NCBI RefSeq assembly: GCF_000372885.1
Contig: NZ_KB889967.1
Location: forward strand, 3,113,430-3,177,429
Length of the DNA stretch: 64,000 nucleotides
Reading direction: 5' to 3'
Source of the DNA: Methyloversatilis thermotolerans
GTDB taxonomy: Bacteria; Pseudomonadota; Gammaproteobacteria; Burkholderiales; Rhodocyclaceae
The notes beneath the pieces were generated by a model, which was not told the DNA's origin, did no database searches, and saw only the letters and a list, made by a program, of their open reading frames with translations. The position numbers and the translations under genes are program-made. Shown here one piece after another: positions 54,313 through 64,000 of the stretch (its first letter is position 1; each line of letters begins with the position of its first letter).

Positions 54313-54403
54313 GGGCACGCGTTCATGATGGGGAATGCGAAGTATGCACCGGCCGGACCGGGCGTTGCACGCTCGGCACGACCGCCGGGCGGACCGCCCT
54401 GTG

Positions 54404-54727
54404 TCAGTCTGAAAACTTCGCGCGCACGATGCGCCATTCCTGGGGGCCGTCCATCGTGCGCGAACACCCCAGTGGCACCGGCTCCGACCCCGGTTTCATT
54501 TCGGTCTTGGAACGGTCGCCGGTACCGACGCCCATGTGATAACGGTCGAGCCAGACCGTGACGGTGCGGCCGGGATGGCTGTTGCCGACCAGAATCTGCA
54601 CCCCGTTGCGCGACACGCACTGGGCAGCAAAATCCTGGCTGAAGGTCACGAACCGGGTCGGGTCCTCATCCTCGGCGACCGCCGCGACGCAGATCGACAG
54701 GCCGGCGACAAGCAGGGCTGCTCGCAT
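54404..54727 (-). CDS. Secreted hypothetical protein
   Basis: 107 residues. Signal peptide MRAALLVAGLSICVAAVA, then a small beta-rich domain with a cysteine pair (QCVSRNGV, LGCSRTMDG) and a charged end RIVRAKFSD. GAGGAGA about 4 bp upstream fixes the ATG. No family recognised; separated from the LOG gene by about 90 bp. Confidence 0.65.
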   Translation of the reverse strand: MRAALLVAGLSICVAAVAEDEDPTRFVTFSQDFAAQCVSRNGVQILVGNSHPGRTVTVWLDRYHMGVGTGDRSKTEMKPGSEPVPLGCSRTMDGPQEWRIVRAKFSD

Positions 54728-54907
54728 GGTTCTCCTCTCTTTACTGGTGTTGGAGCACACGGTCTGTGCCGTGTTCCGTCCGCGCGGACGTGGCGGTCGC
54801 AAGGGTACCAAGGGAAGACTTCCCGTCCATATTGCACCGCACCATGAGCCGGCTTTCGGGTTACCATTCAACGACCTCCAATCTTGCGTACGCGCCGGTA
54901 CTTCACT

Positions 54908-55954
54908 GTGTCCGCACTGCAGTTCAGTTCATCCGACAGTCCCTCGCCCGGTCGCGCGGTACCGCTTGCGCGTGGCGTGTGGTGGCTGCGCATGCCGGTT
55001 GCGTTCGCGCCCGGTCACGTGAATGTGTGGGCGCTGGAAGACGAAGATGAACGCGGGCCGTGCTGGACGCTGGTCGAAGCCGGCTTTCCGGACGATGCGA
55101 CGCGCGCGAGCTGGCTGACCGCGCTGACCGGCGATCTGGGCGGCCGGCCGGTGCGCCGCATACTGGTCACCCACTGCCATCCGGATCACTTCGGTCTCGG
55201 CCAGTGGCTGGCTGAACAGACCGGTGCGCGCATCTGGATGTCGCTTGGCGAGTATCTGACCGCCCAGGCGTGGTTCGGCGATACGCCGGCCTCGGGCATC
55301 GATCTCATGGCCGACTTCTTCCGCCTGCACGGCCTGCCCGCCGAACAGACCGATGCCATGCGGCGCGAAGGCAGCCGCTACCGGCGCACCGTCGGTGCAC
55401 TGCCGGTCGCGATGCGGCGCATCCTGCCGGGCGAAGCGATTACCATAGGTCGCGACCGCTGGCAGGCCATCGTCGGCTATGGTCACTCGCCGGAACATCT
55501 GTCCTTCCATCGCCCGCACGATCCGGTGCTGATTGCCGGCGACATGCTGCTGCCCAAGATTTCGCCGAATACGCCGACGCTGCCGTTCGAACCGGAGGCC
55601 GACGCGGTCGGGCAGTATCTCGATTCGATCGAGCGCTTCCGCGCGCTCGATCCGGATACGCTGGTGCTGCCGGCGCATGGCGATCCGTACCGCGGCATCG
55701 CCGCCCGCGTGGATGCGCTGCGCGCCCATCATGCGGAACGTCTGGACCAGATGGTGGCACTGTGCGCGCGGCCCACGGCGGCATTCGATCTGCTGCCTCA
55801 CCTGTTCAAGCGCGCACTCGACAGCTTCCAGACGCGTTTTGCGATGGGCGAAGTGATTGCTCATCTGAACCACCTGTTCCTGACCGGACGCCTGCGCCGT
55901 GAGCAGCACGCGGACGGCGTGTTCCGTTTTGCACAGCACGAGATCCAGCCTTAG
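54908..55954 (+). CDS. Metallo-beta-lactamase fold hydrolase
   Basis: About 348 residues. The zinc motif THCHPDHFG (HxHxDH), then GYGHSPEHLSF and LIAGDMLLP for later metal ligands, and PAHGDPYRGI. A C-terminal ~80-residue helical part matches the LACTB2/glyoxalase-II-like extension. Substrate unknown; often annotated as a thioester or lactone hydrolase. Start uncertain: GTG at 54908 is used; a TTG at 54884 is possible; no ribosome site at either. phaC follows after 25 bp, so a link with acyl-CoA or PHA turnover is conceivable. Confidence 0.8.
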   Translation: MSALQFSSSDSPSPGRAVPLARGVWWLRMPVAFAPGHVNVWALEDEDERGPCWTLVEAGFPDDATRASWLTALTGDLGGRPVRRILVTHCHPDHFGLGQWLAEQTGARIWMSLGEYLTAQAWFGDTPASGIDLMADFFRLHGLPAEQTDAMRREGSRYRRTVGALPVAMRRILPGEAITIGRDRWQAIVGYGHSPEHLSFHRPHDPVLIAGDMLLPKISPNTPTLPFEPEADAVGQYLDSIERFRALDPDTLVLPAHGDPYRGIAARVDALRAHHAERLDQMVALCARPTAAFDLLPHLFKRALDSFQTRFAMGEVIAHLNHLFLTGRLRREQHADGVFRFAQHEIQP

Positions 55955-55979
55955 CCTCGAACCAGCCCAGGGGGAGACC

Positions 55980-57809
55980 ATGAACAAGCCTGCAGCGAAC
56001 GACGCCACCAAAGAAAAGCCCGCACTGCCCGATCCGGCCGAAGTGGCCCGCACCTATGCCCAGGTTGCCGAACGGGCGTCCAAGCTGCTGGCTGAACATG
56101 CGCAGCGCCAGCTCAAGCGCGGCATCACGCCGCCCGCCGACGAACTGGGCATCGCCCAGGCCTTCATGGACATGACCGCGCGCCTGCTGTCCAACCCCTA
56201 CAAGCTTGCGCAGGCGCAGATGAGCCTGGTGTGGGACTACTACACGCTGTGGCAGCAATCCATGCTGCGCTTCATGGGCGTGGACGCGGCGCCAGTGGTC
56301 ACGCCGATCAAGGGCGACAACCGCTTCCGCGACGAGGAGTGGGAAAGCCACTTCCTGTTCGATTTTTTCAAGCAGAGCTATCTGATCGCCGCCCGCCACA
56401 TCCATGACGTGGTGAGCAATGTGGAAGGCATGGACGATCACACCTTGCAGAAGGTGAATTTCTTCACCCGGCAGACCATCAATGCCTTCAGCCCCAGCAA
56501 TTTCGCGCTGACCAATCCGGAGGTGCTGCGCGAGACCGTGCGCAGCCACGGTCAGAACCTGGTGAAGGGCTTCAACAACCTGCTGCGCGACATCGAGGAC
56601 GGCGACGGCCAGTTGCGCGTGCGCATGACCGACACCTCGGCCTTCGAGCTGGGCCGCAACGTGGCGACCACGCCGGGCAAGGTGGTGGCCGAAAACGAGC
56701 TGATGCAGCTGCTGCAGTTCACGCCGACGACGGAAACCCAGTTCCGCCGTCCGCTGCTCATCGTGCCGCCCTGGATCAACAAGTACTACATCCTCGACCT
56801 GCGCGAATCGAACAGCTACATCAAGTGGGCGACCGATCAGGGGCATACCGTGTTCGTGATGTCCTGGGTCAATCCGGACGAGAAGCTGGCCCAGCTCACA
56901 TTCGAGGACTATGTCGAGAAGGGCCCGCTGGCGGCGCTCGACATGATCGAGAAGCAGACTGGCGAACGCGAGGTGAATGCCGCCGGTTACTGTCTGGGCG
57001 GCACGCTGCTGGCCACCACGCTGGCGTATCTGGCGGGGAAAAAGCAGAAGCGCATCGCCAGCGCCACTTTCTTCACCACGCTGATCGATTTCGCGGAGCC
57101 GGGCGAACTGGGCGTGTTCATCGACGAGAAAGCGGTCGAGGGGCTGGAGAAAAAAATGTTCGAGCGTGGCTATCTGGAAGGGTCGGAAATGGCCGGCACC
57201 TTCAACATGCTGCGCTCGAACGACCTGATCTGGTCCTTCGTGGTGAACAATTACCTGATGGGGCGCGAGCCCTTCCCGTTCGACCTGCTTTACTGGAACT
57301 CCGATTCCACCCGCATGCCCGCCTGCATGCACAGCTACTATCTGCGCCGCATGTATCTGGAGAACAAGCTGCGCGAGCCGGGCGGCATCACGGTGCTGGG
57401 CGAACCGATAGACATCGGCAAGGTGAAGGTGCCCACCTATTTCATTTCCACCATCGAGGACCATATCGCGCCGTGGAAGACCACCTATGGCGGCGCTCGC
57501 CTGGTGTCCGGGCCGGTGCGCTTCGTGCTCGGCGGGTCTGGCCATATCGCCGGCATCGTCAATCCGCCGGCCGCGAACAAATACGGCTACTGGACGCATC
57601 CAGGCGTGAAGCTGCCCGCGTCTGCCGACGAGTGGTTCGAAGGCTGCACCCAGAATGCCGGGTCGTGGTGGACCGACTGGCAGCAGTGGGTCAGCGCGCA
57701 GGACGACGAGCGCGTGCCGGCGCGCGATCCGGCCAGGGGCAAGCTCAAGCCGGTGGAGGATGCGCCGGGGCGTTACGCCAAGCTGCGCCTCGATACGATG
57801 AAGAAGTAA
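55980..57809 (+). CDS. phaC: Class I poly(3-hydroxyalkanoate) synthase
   Basis: 609 residues. Polymerises 3-hydroxyacyl-CoA into PHA granules. The lipase-like box is GYCLGG with the catalytic cysteine; the aspartate and histidine of the triad are in STIEDHIAPW and GGSGHIAG. The N-terminal ~200 residues are the usual helical domain. Length is that of class I (no phaE). GGGGGAGACC before the ATG at 55980 fixes the start. phaA/phaB are not in the window. Convergent with the chemotaxis kinase gene. Confidence 0.95.
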   Translation: MNKPAANDATKEKPALPDPAEVARTYAQVAERASKLLAEHAQRQLKRGITPPADELGIAQAFMDMTARLLSNPYKLAQAQMSLVWDYYTLWQQSMLRFMGVDAAPVVTPIKGDNRFRDEEWESHFLFDFFKQSYLIAARHIHDVVSNVEGMDDHTLQKVNFFTRQTINAFSPSNFALTNPEVLRETVRSHGQNLVKGFNNLLRDIEDGDGQLRVRMTDTSAFELGRNVATTPGKVVAENELMQLLQFTPTTETQFRRPLLIVPPWINKYYILDLRESNSYIKWATDQGHTVFVMSWVNPDEKLAQLTFEDYVEKGPLAALDMIEKQTGEREVNAAGYCLGGTLLATTLAYLAGKKQKRIASATFFTTLIDFAEPGELGVFIDEKAVEGLEKKMFERGYLEGSEMAGTFNMLRSNDLIWSFVVNNYLMGREPFPFDLLYWNSDSTRMPACMHSYYLRRMYLENKLREPGGITVLGEPIDIGKVKVPTYFISTIEDHIAPWKTTYGGARLVSGPVRFVLGGSGHIAGIVNPPAANKYGYWTHPGVKLPASADEWFEGCTQNAGSWWTDWQQWVSAQDDERVPARDPARGKLKPVEDAPGRYAKLRLDTMKK

Positions 57810-57845
57810 GGCCGGCGCCGCTGCGAGCCGGGAACGCCCCCGGCC

Positions 57846-60800
57846 TCACAGCGGCGCGGCGTCCTCGGGCAAGGGCGCATAGCCGGAAACGAGCGCCATC
57901 AGTTCCTGCTCGTTGTAGGGCTTGCCGAGGTAGTGATTCACGCCGATCTCGCGCGCATAGGTCTTGTGCTTTTCCGCCGTGCGCGACGTGATCATGATGA
58001 TGGGCACGCCGCGCGTGCGGGCGTCCGCCCGAACGTTGCGCGTGAGGTCGAAACCGTCCATGCGCGGCATTTCGATATCCACCAGCATGACCGCCGGCAC
58101 CGTATCGATCAGCTTTTCCAGCGCATCGACGCCGTCCTTGGCGGTCACTACGCGATAGCCCTCGCGTTCCAGCAGCCGGCTGGTGATCTTGCGCACCGTC
58201 AGCGAATCGTCCACCACCATGATGAGTGGCACTTCGCTGGCCGGCAGCGGCGGCGCCGCCTCGACCGGTTGTTCGCCTGCGCGCGACAGATCGCCGCGCA
58301 GGCGCGCCGCGATTGCGACCGGGTTGATGATGAGCGTCACCTCGCCATCGGGCAGCACGGTGGCACCCGATATGCCCACCAGCTTGGACAGTTGCGCGCC
58401 GATCGGCTTCACGACGATTTCCTGGTTGCCGCGCAGCGCATCGACTTCAAGCGCCATCAGCTCGTTACCGCTGCTGATCAGCAGCACCCAGGTGCCGGGG
58501 CCAGGTCGCGCGTGCGTTTCGCCCAGCAGGTGCGGCAGATACTGATAGCGGTAGAAGGTACCCAGCCATTCCTGGCCGCCGGCTCCGCGCAGTGCGTCGC
58601 CGCCGCTTTTCAGCTCGCGCGCATGCTGCACCATGGATGACGGAATGGCATAGGTCTTGCCGCCGCTGCTCGCAAGAACCGACTGCATGACCGCCAGCGT
58701 CATCGGCAGGGACAGCCGGAAGCGCGTGCCCCGGCCGGCTTCGGTGCTGGTTTCGATGCGGCCGCCCAGGGCGGTCGTTGCATTCTTCACCACGTCCATG
58801 CCGACGCCGCGACCGGCCAGTTCCGATACCTGGGTTGCCGTACTGAAGCCGGGCTCGAATATGAGGCCGGTGAGGCGTCGTTCGTCGGCGTCCTCGTCCT
58901 GCGCCAGCAGGCCACGTTCGATGGCGCGCGCGCGGATGCGGTCGAGCGCCAGTCCGCCGCCGTCGTCGCTCAGTTCGATCACCACTTCATTGGTCTGCTG
59001 TGTGAGCGTGATGACGATTTCGCCGGTTTCCGACTTGCCGGCCGCCAGCCTTTCCTCGCGCGTCTCGATGCCATGCGCCACCGCATTGCGCAGCAGGTGC
59101 TCGATCGGCCCGGTCATCTGTTCGAGCACTTCGCGGTCCAGCTCGATCTGCGTGTTGCGCAGCTCCAGGTTCACTTTCTTGCCCAGCTCCTTGGCCGACT
59201 GCCGGGCTACGCGATACAGCCTGTCCTCCAGCGTCGAGAACGGCACCATGCGCACCGACATGAGTGCCTGGGACAGCTCGCGGTTGAGCCGCGCCTGCGC
59301 CTGGATGGCGGTATCGGCGTTGTCCAGGTTGCGCACCAGGTTGTACTGCACCGTGGTGACGTCCGAAAGGCTTTCGGTCATCAGGCGCGACAGTTCCTGC
59401 AGACGCGTGAAGCGGTCCATTTCCAGCGGATCGAAGTCCTCGTGCTGCGCCTCGGCCGCGGCCATGCGCGACTGCATCTGGCTTTCCGCATGGATTTCGA
59501 TTTCGCGCAACTGACCACGCAGGCGCTGCACGTTCTCGGTCAGGTCGTTCAGCGAGCCGCGCAGGGCGCGCAGTTCGCCTTCGATGCGGGTGCGCGAAAT
59601 GCTCATTTCGCCCGCTTCGTTGACGAAGCGGTCCACCATGTCGGAGCGCACGCGTACGGTCGGCCGTTCGCGCAGCGTCCCGCTGTCGTCCTCGCTCTGC
59701 GGCACGCTGTCGGCAGACGCCTCCGGCGTGGCCACCGGTACCGCATCCTCGCCGCGTTCCAGGCGCTGCACCATCTGTTCGCAGCGGTCGTAGGCCTGAT
59801 CCAGCTCGTCCAGAACGGACGCGCGTTCGTCCCCGTCACACGGCGCCTCGATGACGCCTTCCATGCCGTGCACCAGGTCGCCGAAGCTCATGACGCCGGC
59901 CATGCGTGCGCTGCCCTTGAGCGTGTGCAACTGGCGGCGCAGCGCATCCGACGCGAAGAGCTGGTCGGGCTGATCGCGCCATGCGCGCAGTTCGTGGCCG
60001 ATCTCGCCGAGCAGGTCGCGCGCTTCCTCGAGGAAAATCGGCAGAAGCTGCGGATCGACATCATCGCTCAGCCGCGGACCGTCGGTCTCCGCCGGCTCGC
60101 GCGGCGTCTCGAAGGCGACCGGCGAGGCCGCCTGCAAGGGCGTGTCCGCCGGCACATACTCGTCGGGCAGCGCAACCTTTTCGACGTCGCCGAAATCCGA
60201 GTGCGGTGCGTCCGGCAGTTCGAGGTCGAGCTCGCCCGCTTCCAGGTCTATGGTTTCAAGCTCCGCTTCGTGGCGGAGGCCGTGCCCGGATTCCGCTGAC
60301 TCCAGCGTATCGACCGCGGGTAGGGCGACGGCGTCCGCGGCGGAGTCCTCCACCAGCGCCTCCGCTTCCTCGCTGCGCGGCGCAGGTTCCGGCAGCGTGT
60401 TGCCGTCCGCGTCGACACCGCAGCGCAGTGCGGCGGGATCGCTCAGCACCGAACGGGCAGCGGGGGCCTCGTTTGCCGCCTGCTCGCCGTTCTCCAGCAA
60501 GGGCAGTTCGAACACCGGCAGCTCTACCAGTTTCGACGGCGGGCCAGGCGGCTGGAACAGGGCGTTCAATCCGGCCACCAGTTCCGGTGCGGCCGGCGCC
60601 AGACCGCCCGCGGCCACTGCAGCGACCTGCTTTTCCAGCATGCCGGCGGCGCTGTTCAGCAATGTCGATTCAGTATCCAGCAGCGTATCGCGGTAAGTCT
60701 GGCAACGCTGCAGCGCGTGCTCCAGTTCGCGCGCGAGCGCGCTGATGTCGTGTTGCGCCACGGTGCGGGAAATGCCGCCCAGCGTGTGCGCGGCCAGCAG

Positions 60801-63638
60801 GCTGTCCGCGTTCGGCCGCAGCGTCGGGTTCAGGTGCAGCCGCGCCAGTTCGCGCCGCAGTGTCGCCAGATGGATCTGCGCCTCGGCGATGAACAGTTCG
60901 AACAAGGTGCGGTCGGTGCCGGCGTCGAGTGCGAGGTCCTCGGCATCGACGTCGGCCGTGATGTCCAGGGTGCGGGCGGCGGGCCTGTCCTGGTCCGGCG
61001 AACCGGCCTCGGCCGATGGCGGTGCGAGGTCAAGGTCGAAATCCAGCTCGGCGAAGGGATCCGCCGGATGCGGTTCGCGCGGCTGGTCGAGCTCCACGTC
61101 AAGCGGACCCGCGTCGAGCGCGGGCAGTGCTTCGCCGAGATCGAAATCGAGTTCTGCGTCGTCGTCCGGTCCCGTGCTGGCGGATACCGGCGGCACGACG
61201 AGGTCAGGTTCCGCGGGCGATGCCACGTCGGCACCGGTGGCGTCGCTGCCCAGCAGCGTCGCGCAGGCTTCGAGCAACCACTGGTGACCCGGCGTTGCGG
61301 TATCGCCCCTCGACAACTGCTCGACCCAGTCGGCGAACAGGGTGCGTGCCCGTTCCAGCAGGTCGAACAATTCCGGCGTGCCATCGCGTTCGCCGGCCAG
61401 CCAGCGGTTCATCACCTGCTCGACCGCGTAGGCGGCTTCGCCCAGATCGCGCAGGCCGACCATGCGGCCGCTGCCCTTGAGCGTGTGGAAACCGCGGCGC
61501 AGTGCGGTCAGCACGTCCTGGCTGTGCGGCGCTGCCCGCGCAGCCTGATTGCTGGCCGAAATGGCCTCCAGCACCTCGCGCGCTTCCTCGATGAAAATGT
61601 CCAGCAGTTCGGCGTCGAACTCTTCCTGGCTGGCTTCCGCCAGCCGCACCGTGTCGGCCGACGGCGTCAGCGACTCCACCGTCGGCTCGGCGAGAGCCTG
61701 CACGGCTTCCGACTGCAGCGCATCACCGGCTTTCAGCGCGCTGAGTGCCTCGCCCACGCGGCGTTCGAGCTGCTCGTCGGCCAGCAGCGCGGCGTCCTGA
61801 CGCATGGTTTCCAGCGCACTGCGCAATTCGTCGCGCGTGCCTTCGTCGGCGTCGCCACGCGCCAGCCGGTCCAGCAACTGTCCGGCTTCGGCACGCCGGG
61901 CCGCCAGTTCGCTTTCCACGCTCTGCGCGTCGCTTTCGATCGCAGGGTCGTCGCCCGTGGGCTGTGACGCGCGTGGATTCAGGATGGCTTCCAGGTCCGC
62001 CGGTCCGTACTGCAGGCGTTCGACGAAGAAACCGAGTGCCGAAAGCTGATGGGCGAGCTGTTCGAACTCGCCTTCGCCCGGCAGGTGATCGGGTTGCGCC
62101 ATCTGTGCGATCTGGCGTGCGCAGCGACGCACCAGAGCGACCGCCGCATCCTGGCCGAGGATGTTCAGCGCGCCCTCGACCTGCTTGAGCGGCGCGGCGA
62201 GGGACGCCAGCTCCCCCGGCTTCGATGGATCGCGGAAATGCGCATCGAGCTGCTGTTCGACCTCGGTCAGGCTGGCCTGGATCTCGCGTGCCACCTGGCC
62301 CATGAACAAGCGTTCCTGCGCACGACGCGACATTTCGTCGAACAGCGGTATCTGCATCGCCGGCAGCGCCTCGCCGCGACGTGCGCGCGCCAGCCGGTCA
62401 ATCAGCGTATCAACCTGCGCCGGCAGATCGTCCGCGGCAGCGCGGCCGTACTGTTCGGCCAGTGCGTCCATCACCAGCAGTGCGGTGGCGACCTCCATCG
62501 CCAGGTTGTCCTGGTGCTGCAGCGGATCGCGCCGCAGCCACTGTCCCAGGTCGAGCAACGCTGCGGCGAGCCGCGCGAGATCGGCCTGACCGACCCGCGT
62601 GGCCGCGGCCACCATCGACTCGCAGTGCTCATGGAACTGTGGCAGCGCGACCGCCGAGCCGGACGAGAAGCGCGTCCAGGCCTCCTTTGCCTGACCGAGC
62701 GCTTCGCGCAGCGATGCGATGGCCGGGCGCAGCGCGGCCAGATCGTCGCGTGCATCGGCTTCGCCGCTGATCAGCAGCGCATCGAGGTGATAGACCTCGC
62801 GTACTGCGCGCAGCGCCGGTGTCACATGGGAGGCGTTGGCGACGAAGTAAAGCGAATCGCGCATCAGGCGCTCGGCCACGCCGCGCGAGCCCTCGAGCAG
62901 GCGACGCATCTGCACGTCGATGCGTGCGCACAGGCGCTTGATGAAAATATCGCCTTCGATCGCGCCCTGTGCCATGCCGTCGAACAGTGCGCCGGCCACC
63001 CACCAGAAGGCGCGCGTCGACGGCGCGGTCTGCGTCTGTTCGATCGCCTTGACCGCCTTGCGCATCTGCGTCAGGCCTTCGCGGTCGTCGCGCAGGAAGC
63101 GCAGCAGCCCGCGTTCGAACAGGCTGCGCGCATTGCGCAGTGCGCGCGAACGGTCGAGCGGTGACAGCGCCATGCCATGTGTGGCCGAAGCGGGGGGGCG
63201 CAGCGACAGGTCGGGGAAGAACAGTTCCGATGGCGCAACCACCGGCTCGCCGCGTGCCGCCATCAGGTCGCGGTACAGCGGCATCAGGCGCATCGGACGG
63301 TCTTCACCGCCCGCCACCAGTTCATCGAGATGGGTGCGCAGCGCCGAAATTGCCCGCTGCACGATGCTGCCCGCAGCGCTGTCGCTCACCCGGCCGGCGT
63401 GCCAGTCGGACAAGGTCTGTTCGATCGCATCGCAGAAATGGGTCAGACCGTCCAGCCCGACGATGGACAAGGCGCCGCGGGCCTGGTGCACATGGGTCTG
63501 CGCGAACTTGAGCGCTTCGGCGCCTGGCGGATGAGCGGCATCGCCGAGCGCCTCGGCCGCCCGCACCAGCGCGAGATCGATCTCGCCGCGGACCCAGATC
63601 AGCGGGCCCAGGTCCTGATCCCCGGCGCGGGCGCTCAT
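57846..63638 (-). CDS. chpA: ChpA/PilL-type hybrid chemotaxis kinase
   Basis: 1930 residues. It would take signals from a PilJ-type receptor to control type IV pili (twitching, surface sensing). Several Hpt-type modules: clear phospho-His motifs FHTLKGSGRM (~718) and LHTLKGSARM (~1237), plus weaker ones near residue 49 (HQARGALSIVG) and ~948 (HTLGGISRTV). Then CheA dimerisation (from ~1330), HATPase (LLRNAVAHGIE ~1515; GRGVGMDVV), CheW-like domain (~1650-1770), and a receiver (VDDSLTVRKI; phosphoacceptor D in LVDIEMPRMDG ~1849). Linkers are acidic. Starts in a 4-bp overlap with the receptor gene. Confidence 0.93.
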   Translation of the reverse strand: MSARAGDQDLGPLIWVRGEIDLALVRAAEALGDAAHPPGAEALKFAQTHVHQARGALSIVGLDGLTHFCDAIEQTLSDWHAGRVSDSAAGSIVQRAISALRTHLDELVAGGEDRPMRLMPLYRDLMAARGEPVVAPSELFFPDLSLRPPASATHGMALSPLDRSRALRNARSLFERGLLRFLRDDREGLTQMRKAVKAIEQTQTAPSTRAFWWVAGALFDGMAQGAIEGDIFIKRLCARIDVQMRRLLEGSRGVAERLMRDSLYFVANASHVTPALRAVREVYHLDALLISGEADARDDLAALRPAIASLREALGQAKEAWTRFSSGSAVALPQFHEHCESMVAAATRVGQADLARLAAALLDLGQWLRRDPLQHQDNLAMEVATALLVMDALAEQYGRAAADDLPAQVDTLIDRLARARRGEALPAMQIPLFDEMSRRAQERLFMGQVAREIQASLTEVEQQLDAHFRDPSKPGELASLAAPLKQVEGALNILGQDAAVALVRRCARQIAQMAQPDHLPGEGEFEQLAHQLSALGFFVERLQYGPADLEAILNPRASQPTGDDPAIESDAQSVESELAARRAEAGQLLDRLARGDADEGTRDELRSALETMRQDAALLADEQLERRVGEALSALKAGDALQSEAVQALAEPTVESLTPSADTVRLAEASQEEFDAELLDIFIEEAREVLEAISASNQAARAAPHSQDVLTALRRGFHTLKGSGRMVGLRDLGEAAYAVEQVMNRWLAGERDGTPELFDLLERARTLFADWVEQLSRGDTATPGHQWLLEACATLLGSDATGADVASPAEPDLVVPPVSASTGPDDDAELDFDLGEALPALDAGPLDVELDQPREPHPADPFAELDFDLDLAPPSAEAGSPDQDRPAARTLDITADVDAEDLALDAGTDRTLFELFIAEAQIHLATLRRELARLHLNPTLRPNADSLLAAHTLGGISRTVAQHDISALARELEHALQRCQTYRDTLLDTESTLLNSAAGMLEKQVAAVAAGGLAPAAPELVAGLNALFQPPGPPSKLVELPVFELPLLENGEQAANEAPAARSVLSDPAALRCGVDADGNTLPEPAPRSEEAEALVEDSAADAVALPAVDTLESAESGHGLRHEAELETIDLEAGELDLELPDAPHSDFGDVEKVALPDEYVPADTPLQAASPVAFETPREPAETDGPRLSDDVDPQLLPIFLEEARDLLGEIGHELRAWRDQPDQLFASDALRRQLHTLKGSARMAGVMSFGDLVHGMEGVIEAPCDGDERASVLDELDQAYDRCEQMVQRLERGEDAVPVATPEASADSVPQSEDDSGTLRERPTVRVRSDMVDRFVNEAGEMSISRTRIEGELRALRGSLNDLTENVQRLRGQLREIEIHAESQMQSRMAAAEAQHEDFDPLEMDRFTRLQELSRLMTESLSDVTTVQYNLVRNLDNADTAIQAQARLNRELSQALMSVRMVPFSTLEDRLYRVARQSAKELGKKVNLELRNTQIELDREVLEQMTGPIEHLLRNAVAHGIETREERLAAGKSETGEIVITLTQQTNEVVIELSDDGGGLALDRIRARAIERGLLAQDEDADERRLTGLIFEPGFSTATQVSELAGRGVGMDVVKNATTALGGRIETSTEAGRGTRFRLSLPMTLAVMQSVLASSGGKTYAIPSSMVQHARELKSGGDALRGAGGQEWLGTFYRYQYLPHLLGETHARPGPGTWVLLISSGNELMALEVDALRGNQEIVVKPIGAQLSKLVGISGATVLPDGEVTLIINPVAIAARLRGDLSRAGEQPVEAAPPLPASEVPLIMVVDDSLTVRKITSRLLEREGYRVVTAKDGVDALEKLIDTVPAVMLVDIEMPRMDGFDLTRNVRADARTRGVPIIMITSRTAEKHKTYAREIGVNHYLGKPYNEQELMALVSGYAPLPEDAAPL

Positions 63639-64000
63639 ACCTTGAAGCCCGCAACCGAGCCCTTCAGTTCGGCCGCGAGGTCAGCGAGCTGGCCGATCGA
63701 TACCGCTGTCTGCTTGGTGCCCACCGTGGTCTGTTCCGTGATCCTCAGAATGCCCTGCATGCCCTGTGCGACGCGCGTGGCCTGCTCGGCCTGCACCTGC
63801 GCTGCCGAGGAGATCGATTCGATCAGTTGCGCCAGTTCGGACGACACCGTGGAAATCTCGCCCAGCGCCTGTCCTGCGGCGTCGGACAGGCGCGCACCCT
63901 CGACCACACCGCGCGTCGAATTTTCCATTGCGGCTACGGCATCCTGAGTGTCGGTCTGAATGGTGCGCACGATGGCGGCGATCTGCTTGGTCGCTTCAGC
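63635..64000 (-). CDS. pilJ: PilJ-type methyl-accepting receptor, C-terminal part
   Basis: The last ~121 residues of a chemoreceptor-like protein; the frame is still open at the window edge. The coiled signalling domain is seen (STRGVVEGARLSDAAGQAL, AAQVQAEQATRVAQG) and it ends in GSVAGFKV. Its stop overlaps the ATG of the kinase gene, so it is the PilJ receptor of the Pil-Chp system. Genes pilG, pilH and pilI would be expected just beyond the window edge. Confidence 0.85.
   Translation of the reverse strand, partial: AEATKQIAAIVRTIQTDTQDAVAAMENSTRGVVEGARLSDAAGQALGEISTVSSELAQLIESISSAAQVQAEQATRVAQGMQGILRITEQTTVGTKQTAVSIGQLADLAAELKGSVAGFKV

Overview
The window is high-GC chromosomal DNA from a betaproteobacterium, most likely Rhodocyclales; a Methyloversatilis-like methylotroph is my best guess, from protein style only and not tested. 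It spans the replication-origin neighbourhood: gyrB, dnaN and dnaA run leftward, while rpmH, rnpA, yidD, yidC, mnmE, mnmG, rsmG, parA and parB run rightward. DnaA boxes flank dnaA, and two exact parS sites lie between mnmE and mnmG. The assignment rests on that gene order, class I PHA synthase, ornithine-lipid genes and a Pil-Chp chemotaxis kinase.

Layout. 1-5.4 kb: end of a class V aminotransferase, an AraC regulator with an EamA permease, a secreted SnoaL-like protein, a Tat-exported acetamidase/formamidase and yjdM. 5.5-16.3 kb: a defence and mobile island with a MazE/PIN pair whose toxin lacks its first catalytic aspartate, a RhuM remnant, a Fic AMP-transferase behind two matching palindromes, and a type I restriction-modification operon (hsdM-hsdS-hsdR) split by an IS1182-family element. 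16.4-31.8 kb: the origin cluster. 31.8-32.0 kb: REP-like repeats.

32-43 kb: cobS/cobT, a second EamA permease, cytochrome c, a fatty-acid desaturase, a complete branched-chain amino-acid-type ABC transporter (binding protein, livH, livM, livG, livF), a small lipoprotein and a probably exported ATP-dependent DNA ligase. 43-49 kb: a macro-domain protein, the ornithine-lipid pair olsB-olsA, a parvulin isomerase, and a partner-switching pair (STAS antagonist plus an HATPase/cNMP/SpoIIE fusion).

48.6-58 kb: an overlapping rapZ / NusG-II protein / Gx transporter / ubiX operon, a leucine-catabolism-like cluster (HMG-CoA lyase, crotonase, DUF1289), LOG phosphoribohydrolase, an MBL-fold hydrolase and phaC. 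57.8-64 kb: a 1930-residue ChpA-type hybrid kinase and the C-terminus of its PilJ-type receptor, cut by the window edge.

The most interesting non-coding signals are a terminator-shaped perfect hairpin inside the rnpA coding sequence, the tandem palindromes before fic, a 20-bp palindrome before the ABC binding-protein gene, and the REP-like cluster after parB. No tRNA, rRNA or CRISPR array was seen.
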